Below are positions 26,292-33,770 of a stretch of DNA of 64,000 bases, in pieces. The notes under the pieces are model-generated. The model did no database searches. It had not been told where the DNA came from and worked only from the letters and a program-made list of their open reading frames with translations. Each line of letters starts with the position of its first letter. Within the stretch, counting starts at the first letter, position 1. This stretch comes from Clostridium_AD frigoriphilum (GTDB lineage: Bacteria; Bacillota; Clostridia; Clostridiales; Clostridiaceae): contig NZ_JAZHFS010000001.1 in assembly GCF_036541405.1 (NCBI RefSeq), positions 441,868-505,867 on the forward strand. The letters are read 5' to 3'. The position numbers and the translations under genes are program-made.

Positions 26292-27145
26292 ACCAAGCAC
26301 AAAGACTTAGGCAAATGGCTGTAAAAAATGATAATAAGGTGGATTTGCAACCAAGAATTATAACTGTTACCTCTGGTAAAGGGGGAGTAGGTAAAAGTAA
26401 TATAGTAGTGAATTTATCTATAGCTCTTCAAAAGATGGGCAGAAAAGTTATGATTTTTGATGCAGATATTGGTATGGGTAATGATGATATTATAATGGGA
26501 TGTTCATCTAGATATAGTGTATTTGATGTTATAAGTAAAGGGAAAGAAATAGAGGAAGTTGTTTTAACAGGACCATTTGGAGTGAAACTTCTCCCAGGAG
26601 GTTCAGCTCTTACAAAGGTTGAGGATTTGACAGAAGTTGAAAGAAATATATTTTTAAGTAAGCTTACAGCTTTAACAGGACTTGATTATATAATAATGGA
26701 TACAGGAGCTGGTGTAAATAAAAGTGTTTTGGGTTTTATTGCTTGCTGTGAAGATTTAGTAATTGTAACAACGCCAGAACCTACATCGTTAACTGATGCT
26801 TATAGTTTACTCAAGGCTGTTAAGCATTTTGATATTAAAAATTCTGCTAAAGTTATAATAAATAGGTCCCTTGACAATAATGAAGCTAATTTGACCTTTA
26901 ATAAATTTAATAATGCTGTTATCAAATTTCTTGATATGAAACTTGAATATTTGGGTAAAATCGGTGAGGATAAGAAATTGTCTTATGCAGTAAGGCAACA
27001 AGAGCCTGTAGTTGTAAGTTATCCGAATTCTGAGGCAGCTCAGGATATAAATAAAATTGCAAATAAACTTGAAGGCGCAAAGGATAAAGTAAGTGGAATT
27101 GGTATAGAGGGGCTATTTAAAAAGATTTTCAGCATTTTTTCATAA
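26285..27145 (+). CDS. flhG: MinD-like ATPase FlhG (YlxH/FleN)
   Basis: FlhG limits flagellar number and activates the FlhF GTPase. The 286-residue protein starts with the FlhF-binding N-terminus (MLDQAQRLRQMAV), then the deviant Walker A TSGKGGVGKSNIVVNLS near residue 31, DADIGMGNDDIIMG and a Walker-type IIMDTGAGV. The C-terminus is amphipathic and likely to touch the membrane. The activator motif DQAxxLR is present, which separates it from cell-division MinD. Confidence 0.95.
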   Translation: MLDQAQRLRQMAVKNDNKVDLQPRIITVTSGKGGVGKSNIVVNLSIALQKMGRKVMIFDADIGMGNDDIIMGCSSRYSVFDVISKGKEIEEVVLTGPFGVKLLPGGSALTKVEDLTEVERNIFLSKLTALTGLDYIIMDTGAGVNKSVLGFIACCEDLVIVTTPEPTSLTDAYSLLKAVKHFDIKNSAKVIINRSLDNNEANLTFNKFNNAVIKFLDMKLEYLGKIGEDKKLSYAVRQQEPVVVSYPNSEAAQDINKIANKLEGAKDKVSGIGIEGLFKKIFSIFS

Positions 27146-27158
27146 GGGGTTGGGGTAG

Positions 27159-27803
27159 TTGATTAAAGTTGATTTTAAGTTAAATAAGAAGCTAGAAATA
27201 TTAGTTGACGAAAAATATTTTAATAGTAATGTGCAAGACGTAACAGAAGATTACATAGCAATTAGTATTCCTACGAATTCAGGAGAGTATCTTCCATTGT
27301 CAAATGGATCCATAATAGATGTAATATATTATGAAGAAGAAAATATTTATAAATTTTCATCTACAATTATAGGTCGTAAATTTGAGAATATACCCATTTT
27401 ACTCCTTGCAAAACCTGATGAAATAAAAAAAATACAAAGAAGAAAATATGTTAGAGTACCATTAATAAAAACTGCTAAATACATAAATCTTAAGAATGAA
27501 CCCAAAGTAAATCTTAGTACTATTGATGATAGTAAATATTTAAAGGCAGTGCTTGTTGATTTAAGTGGTGGTGGCATGAGGGTTAAAGTGTCAGAGGAAA
27601 TTAAGGATAATGATTTTCTTTTGGTAGCATTAACTGTTAACGAAGAAGAGGTACTTATTGTGGGGCAAACAAAGAGGATAATGAGAGATGACGATGGCAG
27701 ATTTATATGTGGTCTTAGTTTCGAATTTTTAGATAACGCAACAAGGGAGCAACTTATTAGATATATATTTCAACTTATGAGAAATCAAATGAAAAAAATT
27801 TGA
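27159..27803 (+). CDS. PilZ-domain flagellar brake protein (YcgR/YpfA-like)
   Basis: This 214-residue protein has a YcgR-like N-terminal domain (residues 1-90) and a C-terminal PilZ domain. The c-di-GMP-binding motifs are QRRKYVRVP (RxxxR) and DLSGGGMRV (D-x-S-x-x-G). Proteins of this family bind c-di-GMP and slow or stop the motor by touching FliG, MotA or both. TTG is the start, after AAGGGG. Lying inside the operon, it ties c-di-GMP to motor control here even though no c-di-GMP riboswitch was seen upstream. Confidence 0.9.
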   Translation: MIKVDFKLNKKLEILVDEKYFNSNVQDVTEDYIAISIPTNSGEYLPLSNGSIIDVIYYEEENIYKFSSTIIGRKFENIPILLLAKPDEIKKIQRRKYVRVPLIKTAKYINLKNEPKVNLSTIDDSKYLKAVLVDLSGGGMRVKVSEEIKDNDFLLVALTVNEEEVLIVGQTKRIMRDDDGRFICGLSFEFLDNATREQLIRYIFQLMRNQMKKI

Positions 27804-27815
27804 GGAGGTTTTTAA

Positions 27816-28544
27816 ATGTCCATAGCTAAAGCAGATGATATAAGAGAGCAAATTGTAAAAAAACATATACCTTTAGTTAAATATATTGCATCTAGAGTAA
27901 TTATTGGAAAAACTAAATATGTTGAATATGAAGACTTAATTAGTTATGGTATGTTAGGCCTTATGGATGCTTTAGGAAAATACGATGCCACTAAAGGTAT
28001 GAAGTTTTCAAGCTATGCATCAATAAGAATAAAAGGTGCTATGATAGATGAGCTTAGGCGTAATAGCCCAATATCTAAAGGAGCTATGGATAAGCTTAAC
28101 AGATACAACGAAGCAATTGAGAGGCTTCAGAAATGCTTATATCGGGAACCAACAAACCACGAAATTGCGAGTGAACTTGGTATTACAATAAATGAAGTCG
28201 CAAGCATTGAAAACAATATAAATTATATATCGGTAGTTTCGCTTGAAGACCTGATTTTTTCTGACGATGATGACATGCCACTTAGTGGTACTATTAGAGA
28301 TAATAGGAGTCCAAGCCCTGAGGGAGCATTAGAACAAAAAGAACAAGTTGAATATTTAGCTTTAGGGCTAGACAATGTTAAAGAAAAAGATAAACTTGTT
28401 TTAACATTATATTATTTTGAAGGTCTTACACTTAAGGAAATAGGAAATATTTTGAGCGTATCTGAATCAAGAGTTTGTCAACTCCATAGCAGAGCTCTTA
28501 TAAATCTAAGAAAGGCCTTAGTTAAACTTAAATATGATTTATAA
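27816..28544 (+). CDS. sigD: Motility sigma factor SigD/FliA
   Basis: This 242-residue alternative sigma factor directs late motility genes such as flagellin. Region 2 (VEYEDLISYGMLGLMDALGKYD, KFSSYASIRIKGAMIDELR) is the FliA/WhiG form, and region 4 (YYFEGLTLKEIGNILSVSESRVCQLHSRAL) is a clear helix-turn-helix. The start follows TTGAGGAGG. Targets with its expected pattern are visible at 2414, 2908 and 6836. The anti-sigma factor FlgM is not in the window. Confidence 0.95.
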   Translation: MSIAKADDIREQIVKKHIPLVKYIASRVIIGKTKYVEYEDLISYGMLGLMDALGKYDATKGMKFSSYASIRIKGAMIDELRRNSPISKGAMDKLNRYNEAIERLQKCLYREPTNHEIASELGITINEVASIENNINYISVVSLEDLIFSDDDDMPLSGTIRDNRSPSPEGALEQKEQVEYLALGLDNVKEKDKLVLTLYYFEGLTLKEIGNILSVSESRVCQLHSRALINLRKALVKLKYDL

Positions 28545-28595
28545 TATAGAAATTATATACTAACAATTTAATTTTTAAGATTCGGGGTGAATTAT

Positions 28596-29087
28596 ATGAC
28601 AGGTTTATTAATTTTTATTGGGTTAATTCTTATAATTTTAAATGTGTTATCAATAAAAAAACAAAATAAGTCCTTTAATGGGGTTTTAGGAAATGCTATG
28701 GGAAATATTAAAGATGATGATATTAGAATAGGGGAACTTAGAGCAGAGTTTTCTAAAAGTATTTTAGAACTTCAAAGCGGAATAATGGAAATTAAAGAGA
28801 GTATGGTAAAAAACGATAAAATACATAAAGACTATGAAGCGTGTCACGATAATAAAGAGAATACAATTACTATAGATGATACTAAATCAGATAATGCAAG
28901 TATTACATATATAGCTAAGCCAGATGAAATTGATAGTAGAGTCTTAGATGAACCTAATAATAGTAATGAAAAAGTTGAGGAAATAAAAAGGTTATTTAGT
29001 GAAGGCTCATCTACTGACGAAGTTTGTGAAATATTGCATTTGGGTAAGGGGGAAGTACTATTAATAAAGGATTTATATATAAGATAA
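28596..29087 (+). CDS. SwrB/YlxL-like membrane protein (DUF6115 type)
   Basis: The 163-residue protein has an N-terminal membrane anchor (TGLLIFIGLILIILNVLSI), a helical, partly coiled-coil middle, an Asp/Asn-rich linker, and a C-terminal helix-turn-helix-like tail (VEEIKRLFSEGSSTDEVCEILHLGKGEVLLI). That layout is shared with SwrB/YlxL proteins found after sigD; SwrB in Bacillus promotes flagellar assembly. ATG 28596 is preferred to an in-frame GTG at 28587 because GGGGTGA lies just upstream. The next small frame begins inside its 3' end. Confidence 0.8.
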   Translation: MTGLLIFIGLILIILNVLSIKKQNKSFNGVLGNAMGNIKDDDIRIGELRAEFSKSILELQSGIMEIKESMVKNDKIHKDYEACHDNKENTITIDDTKSDNASITYIAKPDEIDSRVLDEPNNSNEKVEEIKRLFSEGSSTDEVCEILHLGKGEVLLIKDLYIR

Positions 29088-29284
29088 AAGGATTAATAGA
29101 CTTTTTAAGTGATAGAAAACTCTTGATTGGAATAGGAATAGGTTTGATTATGGCATGTATTTTACTAGCTGGTTCAAAGATAAATTATGAAATGAGTAAA
29201 GGACAAATTGAAATTAAGGCAAGTGGGTATGGTATGCGTTACCCAGATGATATGCCAATAACTATTAAGGATGTGAAAAAATGA
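29060..29284 (+). CDS. Small single-pass membrane protein before flgF-like gene
   Basis: An open frame of 74 codons ends in TGA overlapping the next gene's ATG (ATGA). It encodes one membrane helix (LLIGIGIGLIMACILLAGSK) and a conserved-looking tail, MSKGQIEIKASGYGMRYPDD, whose end resembles the IxxxARxxGMxYPxx motif of some MltG-related clostridial proteins. The start is unclear: there is no ATG/GTG/TTG at a good site, but AAGGGGGA lies 6 nt before an ATT at 29060, a rare initiator. TTG 29123 and ATG 29150 are alternatives and would cut into the membrane helix region. Coupling on both sides supports a real gene. Confidence 0.5.
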   Translation: MNKGFIYKIKGLIDFLSDRKLLIGIGIGLIMACILLAGSKINYEMSKGQIEIKASGYGMRYPDDMPITIKDVKK

Positions 29285-30063
29285 TTAGAGCTTTATACAC
29301 AGCAGTTACAGGACTTATAACTGGAGAAGCAAAGCAAAGTACAGTAACTAATAATATAGCCAATTCCAATACAAATGGATATAAGGCTGAGAATCTTTCT
29401 ATCAAATCATTTGATGATGTTTTAATACAAAACTATGATAAGATGGTAAATGGTAAAAACACAAAAAATGTTATTGGATCTCTTAGTCAGGGAAGTAAAG
29501 TTGATGATGTAAATACAGATTTTACTCAAGGTATTATACAAACTACAGATAAATCTACAGATTTTGCAATTGAGGGAAAGGGTTTTTTTACAGTTCAAAG
29601 TAATAACGGAATAACTACTAAAAATTATTATACAAGAACTGGTGATTTTCATGTTGATGGAAGTGGATATTTAGTAACAGATAGCGGAGATAAGGTTTTA
29701 GGTAAAAATAGTACAACAAATGCTATAGAACCAATATTTGTAGGTGATGGTAAAATTCAATCTGATAAATATGGAAATATTAGTGTTAACGGTAAAAAAC
29801 AATATAAATTTGATCTAGTTGACTTTAAAGATTATAATGCTATCAAAAAAGTTGGAGATAACTTGTATGATGGAGCAAATCCTATTCAAAATGCAAATGT
29901 TACTGTAAGACAAGGTTCTCTTGAAAAATCAAATGTTAATGTAACAAATGAAATGGTAAATATGATGGAAATCATGAGAAATTTTGAAAGTAACCAGAAG
30001 GTTATGCAAGCTATTGATATGACTTTAGGTAAAGCTGTAAATGAAGTAGGAACAGTTAAATAA
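29281..30063 (+). CDS. Flagellar rod protein, FlgF/FlhO-like
   Basis: This 260-residue axial protein of the FlgE/F/G family begins MIRALYTAVTGLITGEAKQS with SNTNGYK and ends with NVNVTNEMVNMMEIMRNFES. The middle holds TDFAIEGKGFFTV and YYTRTGDFHVDGSGYLV. In firmicutes two such genes lie together and form the distal rod (called flhO/flhP in Bacillus). The less G-like N-terminus suggests this is the FlgF-type member. Its start overlaps the preceding small gene. Confidence 0.9.
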   Translation: MIRALYTAVTGLITGEAKQSTVTNNIANSNTNGYKAENLSIKSFDDVLIQNYDKMVNGKNTKNVIGSLSQGSKVDDVNTDFTQGIIQTTDKSTDFAIEGKGFFTVQSNNGITTKNYYTRTGDFHVDGSGYLVTDSGDKVLGKNSTTNAIEPIFVGDGKIQSDKYGNISVNGKKQYKFDLVDFKDYNAIKKVGDNLYDGANPIQNANVTVRQGSLEKSNVNVTNEMVNMMEIMRNFESNQKVMQAIDMTLGKAVNEVGTVK

Positions 30064-30089
30064 AACATTAAAAGGGGGAGTGAGTAAAT

Positions 30090-30875
30090 ATGTTAAGGAT
30101 TATATGGGATAGTAAAAGTGCTATGATGGCACAACAAGAAAAGTTAGATACTATATCAAATAATATTGCAAATGTAAATACAAATGGATATAAAAAGCTT
30201 AATACAAATTTCAAAGATCTTGTTTACGAAACGATTGATAGAAAAGGATATCCAGTAAGTATGGCTTCCAAAACTACCCTTCAAAATGGTACAGGTGTTA
30301 GAGTAGGGGAATGGAAAAGAGACAATACGCAAGGGGCGCTTAATCAGACAGGCTTATCAACTGACTTAGCTATAGATGGTACTGGTTATTTTGAAGTAAC
30401 TCAACCAGACGGTAGCAAGGCTTATACAAGAGCTGGTAATTTCCTCTCAGATGCAAGTGGAACTATAGTTGATGAGAAGGGAAACAGATTAAGTATACTT
30501 GATGCCAGTGGTAAAAATATTAATACAGTAAATGGAACTTTTAAATTTACTGCTAATAATTTTCAGGTTTCTGAAAATGGCAATGTATCTATAAAAGGTA
30601 ACAATGCTGTTGTTGGGAAAATAAAAATTTCAACTGTTGTAGGAGATAATTCAATGATTTCAATAGGCGATAATTTATTTCAGCCAAAACCTGGCACAAA
30701 TGTAGTGGGTAGTAAAGATTATTCTATTAATCAAGGGTATTTAGAACAATCAAATGTTGATATTGCTACTGAAATGACTGATATGCTTATGACTCAAAGA
30801 GCTTTTCAGCTTAGCTCAAGTACTTTAAAAACAGCTGATGAAATGTGGCAAATGGCTAATAATTTACGTGGCTAA
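30090..30875 (+). CDS. flgG: Flagellar distal rod protein FlgG
   Basis: This 261-residue rod protein has the axial N-terminus (LDTISNNIANVNTNGYKKL), the FlgG-type central blocks (TDLAIDGTGYFEV; AYTRAGNFLSDASGTIV) and the C-terminal block EQSNVDIATEMTDMLMTQRAFQLSS. AAAGGGGGAG precedes the ATG. It is the last gene of the operon: a terminator lies 18 nt after the stop. Confidence 0.93.
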   Translation: MLRIIWDSKSAMMAQQEKLDTISNNIANVNTNGYKKLNTNFKDLVYETIDRKGYPVSMASKTTLQNGTGVRVGEWKRDNTQGALNQTGLSTDLAIDGTGYFEVTQPDGSKAYTRAGNFLSDASGTIVDEKGNRLSILDASGKNINTVNGTFKFTANNFQVSENGNVSIKGNNAVVGKIKISTVVGDNSMISIGDNLFQPKPGTNVVGSKDYSINQGYLEQSNVDIATEMTDMLMTQRAFQLSSSTLKTADEMWQMANNLRG

Positions 30876-30893
30876 TTAATTTATAATTGTTTT

Positions 30894-30921
30894 GACATGC
30901 TTTTGAAGTATGTCTTTTTTT
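30894..30921 (+). terminator. Terminator of the motility operon
   Basis: GACATGCT pairs with AGTATGTC around a loop of TTTGA, followed by seven T. It is the first clear terminator after flgB, ~23.7 kb upstream. Confidence 0.88.
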
Positions 30922-31016
30922 GTTATAATAAATAATACAAAAATTAGTTTTAATTGGAGATAATTCCTCATATATTATTAGTAAAGTACATAATAATATG
31001 ATTTAGGAGGGTGATC

Positions 31017-31778
31017 ATGGGGATAGGATATATAATTGGTTGTTTATTTAGCATATTACTGTGGAGATTGGATAGACAAAGGATCTTTGATTTTATTAAT
31101 GTAAAATCAAAGAATAAAATTAAAAATATATATGCGGTGCAATTTTCATATATATTTCTTATATTTATTATATGTTTGGGGCTTACTTATATAAAAAATA
31201 ACCAAGTATATAATGCTATTACAGCTTTTATGGTAATAGATATTAGTAATACAGAGAGAAAAAATTTAAAGAACAATGAAAAAAAACATTTTTATGACAC
31301 AATATCTACTATATCTAGAGCTCTTATATGTGGATTTATAACACCATTATTTCTCATTATAATGTTTGGTAACGGCTTAGCAATTGTATTTGCAATATTA
31401 TACAATTTAAGTGCTGATGAGGATCTGTTTATATTAGGTTTTATTGTGTCTATAGCTAATATAATACCATCAATGATGGCAGAAGTTTTTTTATATATAA
31501 TTTATGTATTTAGAAATCGAAAATTAAAGGTAAAATTTAAAGGAGATTACATTAGTAATCTTTTCATAGTACCTCTCCTAAATGTTGATATTTTGGCTGC
31601 ATTTATAGAATCAGTTAATTTTTATTCTTACCACAAGGGTAACAATATGCATTATCTAAAATGTTATGGTGACTACAACAATAAAATTGATAACGTATGC
31701 ATTAAGGATTATTTAAGCATAAGTTATTCTATATGCTTCATAGTTTTTATAGTTTTTCTTGTTATACAGCTAATATAG
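31017..31778 (+). CDS. Hypothetical multi-pass membrane protein
   Basis: The function is not recognised. The start at ATG 31017 has AGGAGG 6 nt upstream. The 253 residues contain about six hydrophobic segments: GIGYIIGCLFSILLW, FSYIFLIFIICLGLTY, ALICGFITPLFLIIMFGNGL, LFILGFIVSIANIIPSMM, a middle one near FIVPLLNVDILAAFI, and the final ISYSICFIVFIVFLVIQLI. Between the second and third lies a Lys/Asn-rich cytoplasmic loop. No catalytic motif is evident. It has its own promoter region after the operon terminator, so a motility role is not implied by position alone. Confidence 0.75.
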   Translation: MGIGYIIGCLFSILLWRLDRQRIFDFINVKSKNKIKNIYAVQFSYIFLIFIICLGLTYIKNNQVYNAITAFMVIDISNTERKNLKNNEKKHFYDTISTISRALICGFITPLFLIIMFGNGLAIVFAILYNLSADEDLFILGFIVSIANIIPSMMAEVFLYIIYVFRNRKLKVKFKGDYISNLFIVPLLNVDILAAFIESVNFYSYHKGNNMHYLKCYGDYNNKIDNVCIKDYLSISYSICFIVFIVFLVIQLI

Positions 31779-31795
31779 AAGTGTTCATAAAATAT

Positions 31796-31838
31796 AAAAA
31801 ACAAAGCAAATATTTTTTAATAAATGCCTTGTTTTTTA
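31796..31838. terminator. Bidirectional terminator between convergent genes
   Basis: AAAACAAAGCA pairs with TGCCTTGTTTT (one mismatch) around an AT-rich loop. It has a T run on each strand and lies between the membrane-protein gene (plus) and the pyrophosphatase gene (minus). Confidence 0.75.
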
Positions 31839-31851
31839 TTTAATTAAAATT

Positions 31852-33495
31852 TTATTTTATTTTACTTAGGGCAACTGTGATAGGGGGTATAACTTGTTTT
31901 TTCCTTGAAACAAGACCAGGTATGTATACACCGATATCTGTTAAATTAACATTAAAAGCTTTTGAAACAATGTCCTTGTGTTCACCAGCAGCTATTAATA
32001 CTGAACCGCCATTTAATATATCGGTTAGCATTAATATAATCAAGTTGAAACCATTTTCTGTTGCTTTTTTATTCATTAAATCTATCATATCATCTTTAAT
32101 TGTATCGAAGCCTTCAATATACATTGTACCAACTTGTGATACTCCTACTTTAAAACCACTAAGAGTAAAAATTTTAAAATCCTGATAGAAAATTTCCTCA
32201 GCTGTTTTACCGTCCAGTGAGGTACCAGCTTTAAACATTTCTTTAGCAAACTCTTCTATATTTAAGTCGGCAATCTGAGCTAATCTTTTTAAAGTTAGTT
32301 CGTCAACTATTGTAGATGTTGGTGATTTTAATAATAATGTATCGGAAATAATTGCTGCACATAAAATTCCAGCAACATTTTTTGATGGTCTAATTCCATT
32401 TTCAAAGAATATGGTTGCTACGATTGTTGAAGTGCTTCCAACAGGTTCATTTCTGAAATATATAGGTTGACCAGTTTGAACATCCGCAATTCTATGATGA
32501 TCTATTATTTCTAATATTTCAGCATCTTCAAGTCCGAGTACCGATTGGGTTTTTTCATTATGATCTACAAGTATAACCTTTTTTTTATTTTCTGATATTA
32601 AATGAAATCTTGAGATACTTCCAACTACTTTATTATTTTCATCAAGAACTGGATAACTTCTATATCTAGTCTCAATCATAGTGTATTTTATTTCATCAAT
32701 AAAATCCTCTGTATTAAAAGTAACAAGATTTTTTCTGGTCATAACATAATCTATAGGAATACTTTGAGTTATAAGTCTAGAAGCTGTAAATGTGTCATAT
32801 GGTGTCAATACAATTGTACACTCGTTAGTTTTTGCAAGTTCTACAACCTCAGCTGATGGAGCATGGTCACCTGTGATAATTACAAGTGATGCTTTTGACT
32901 TAATAAGTAAGCACTGTGAATCATCTCTATCGCCACATATGCCGATATCCCCAGCTTCAATTACTGTTTTTGTGCTATCAGGATGCATAGCAGCCACAAT
33001 AATTTTACCAGTTATCTTAAAGGGGGTCTCTGGTTTGTATAAACATTTAGCGGATAGTGTATCTAAAATATTTTCAAGGGGTGTATTACTCTTTGCAAGA
33101 ATAGAATTGTCCCAAATATCTAAATAGTTTGAAGCAAGATTTGAAACTGAAGCTACACCAGCTAGTTGATCATTTTCATCTATTACAGGTAGGGTCTTAA
33201 CATTCTTTTTCTTCATAATAGACCAAGCCATTTTTAGAGAAATATCCGGTGAAATTGGAGCTACAACATCAATGTCTAAATCAGAAATTTGTGTTTTAAC
33301 TGTAGTTATAAGTTCAGGTTCGGGTACAGCAAAATATTTAAGGATAAATTTTGTTTCGGAATTTGTTTCACCGAGCCTTATAGGCACAGCAGTAAGTTTA
33401 CCAGTTTTATTTTTAAATTCTGAATAGGCAATAGCAGAACAAATAGAATCAGTATCTGGATTTTTGTGACCAGTAATATAAACAATGTTTTTCAT
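31852..33495 (-). CDS. Mn-dependent inorganic pyrophosphatase with CBS and DRTGG domains
   Basis: This 547-residue family II pyrophosphatase splits PPi and drives biosynthesis forward in the cytoplasm. The catalytic DHH part is split: GHKNPDTDSICSAIAY at the N-terminus, then, after a regulatory insert, VDHNEKTQSV and IIDHH (DHH ~332-334), and a DHHA2 domain at the C-terminus (SRKKQVIPPI). The insert is CBS (~72-125), DRTGG (~130-245), CBS (~246-305). In the family, CBS pairs bind adenine nucleotides, and versions with DRTGG bind diadenosine polyphosphates. AAGGAGG lies before the ATG. Confidence 0.95.
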   Translation of the reverse strand: MKNIVYITGHKNPDTDSICSAIAYSEFKNKTGKLTAVPIRLGETNSETKFILKYFAVPEPELITTVKTQISDLDIDVVAPISPDISLKMAWSIMKKKNVKTLPVIDENDQLAGVASVSNLASNYLDIWDNSILAKSNTPLENILDTLSAKCLYKPETPFKITGKIIVAAMHPDSTKTVIEAGDIGICGDRDDSQCLLIKSKASLVIITGDHAPSAEVVELAKTNECTIVLTPYDTFTASRLITQSIPIDYVMTRKNLVTFNTEDFIDEIKYTMIETRYRSYPVLDENNKVVGSISRFHLISENKKKVILVDHNEKTQSVLGLEDAEILEIIDHHRIADVQTGQPIYFRNEPVGSTSTIVATIFFENGIRPSKNVAGILCAAIISDTLLLKSPTSTIVDELTLKRLAQIADLNIEEFAKEMFKAGTSLDGKTAEEIFYQDFKIFTLSGFKVGVSQVGTMYIEGFDTIKDDMIDLMNKKATENGFNLIILMLTDILNGGSVLIAAGEHKDIVSKAFNVNLTDIGVYIPGLVSRKKQVIPPITVALSKIK

Positions 33496-33770
33496 GTATG
33501 TCCTCCTTGTCTTCCCCTAGGGCAGATAATAATTATTATCTACGTGTCGTTTTAACTAATAATTGTTGATAACATTATTTTATATTCAAATTTACATATT
33601 GTAAAGAAAAAACCAAATATTCTTTTCATATGTAGGAAAGTAACCACATATATTAGTAAAGAATATAGAATATAGCAATGTAGTTATCATAAAATAATAA
33701 GATGATTACGTAGGAAAGATAACAATTAGAAAATGTTATCTATTTTAAAGAGGTGTAAGGGGGAATATAA
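33496..33770. promoter_or_regulatory. Divergent control region with palindromes and repeats
   Basis: Between the pyrophosphatase gene and the ATPase gene lie a perfect palindrome GATAATAATTATTATC (33525-33540), CCCTAGGG (33515-33522), an inverted repeat GATAACA/TGTTATC (33718-33740) and a repeated GTAGGAAAG (33632 and 33710). These could be operator sites for either gene. No known riboswitch fold was recognised. Confidence 0.4.
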
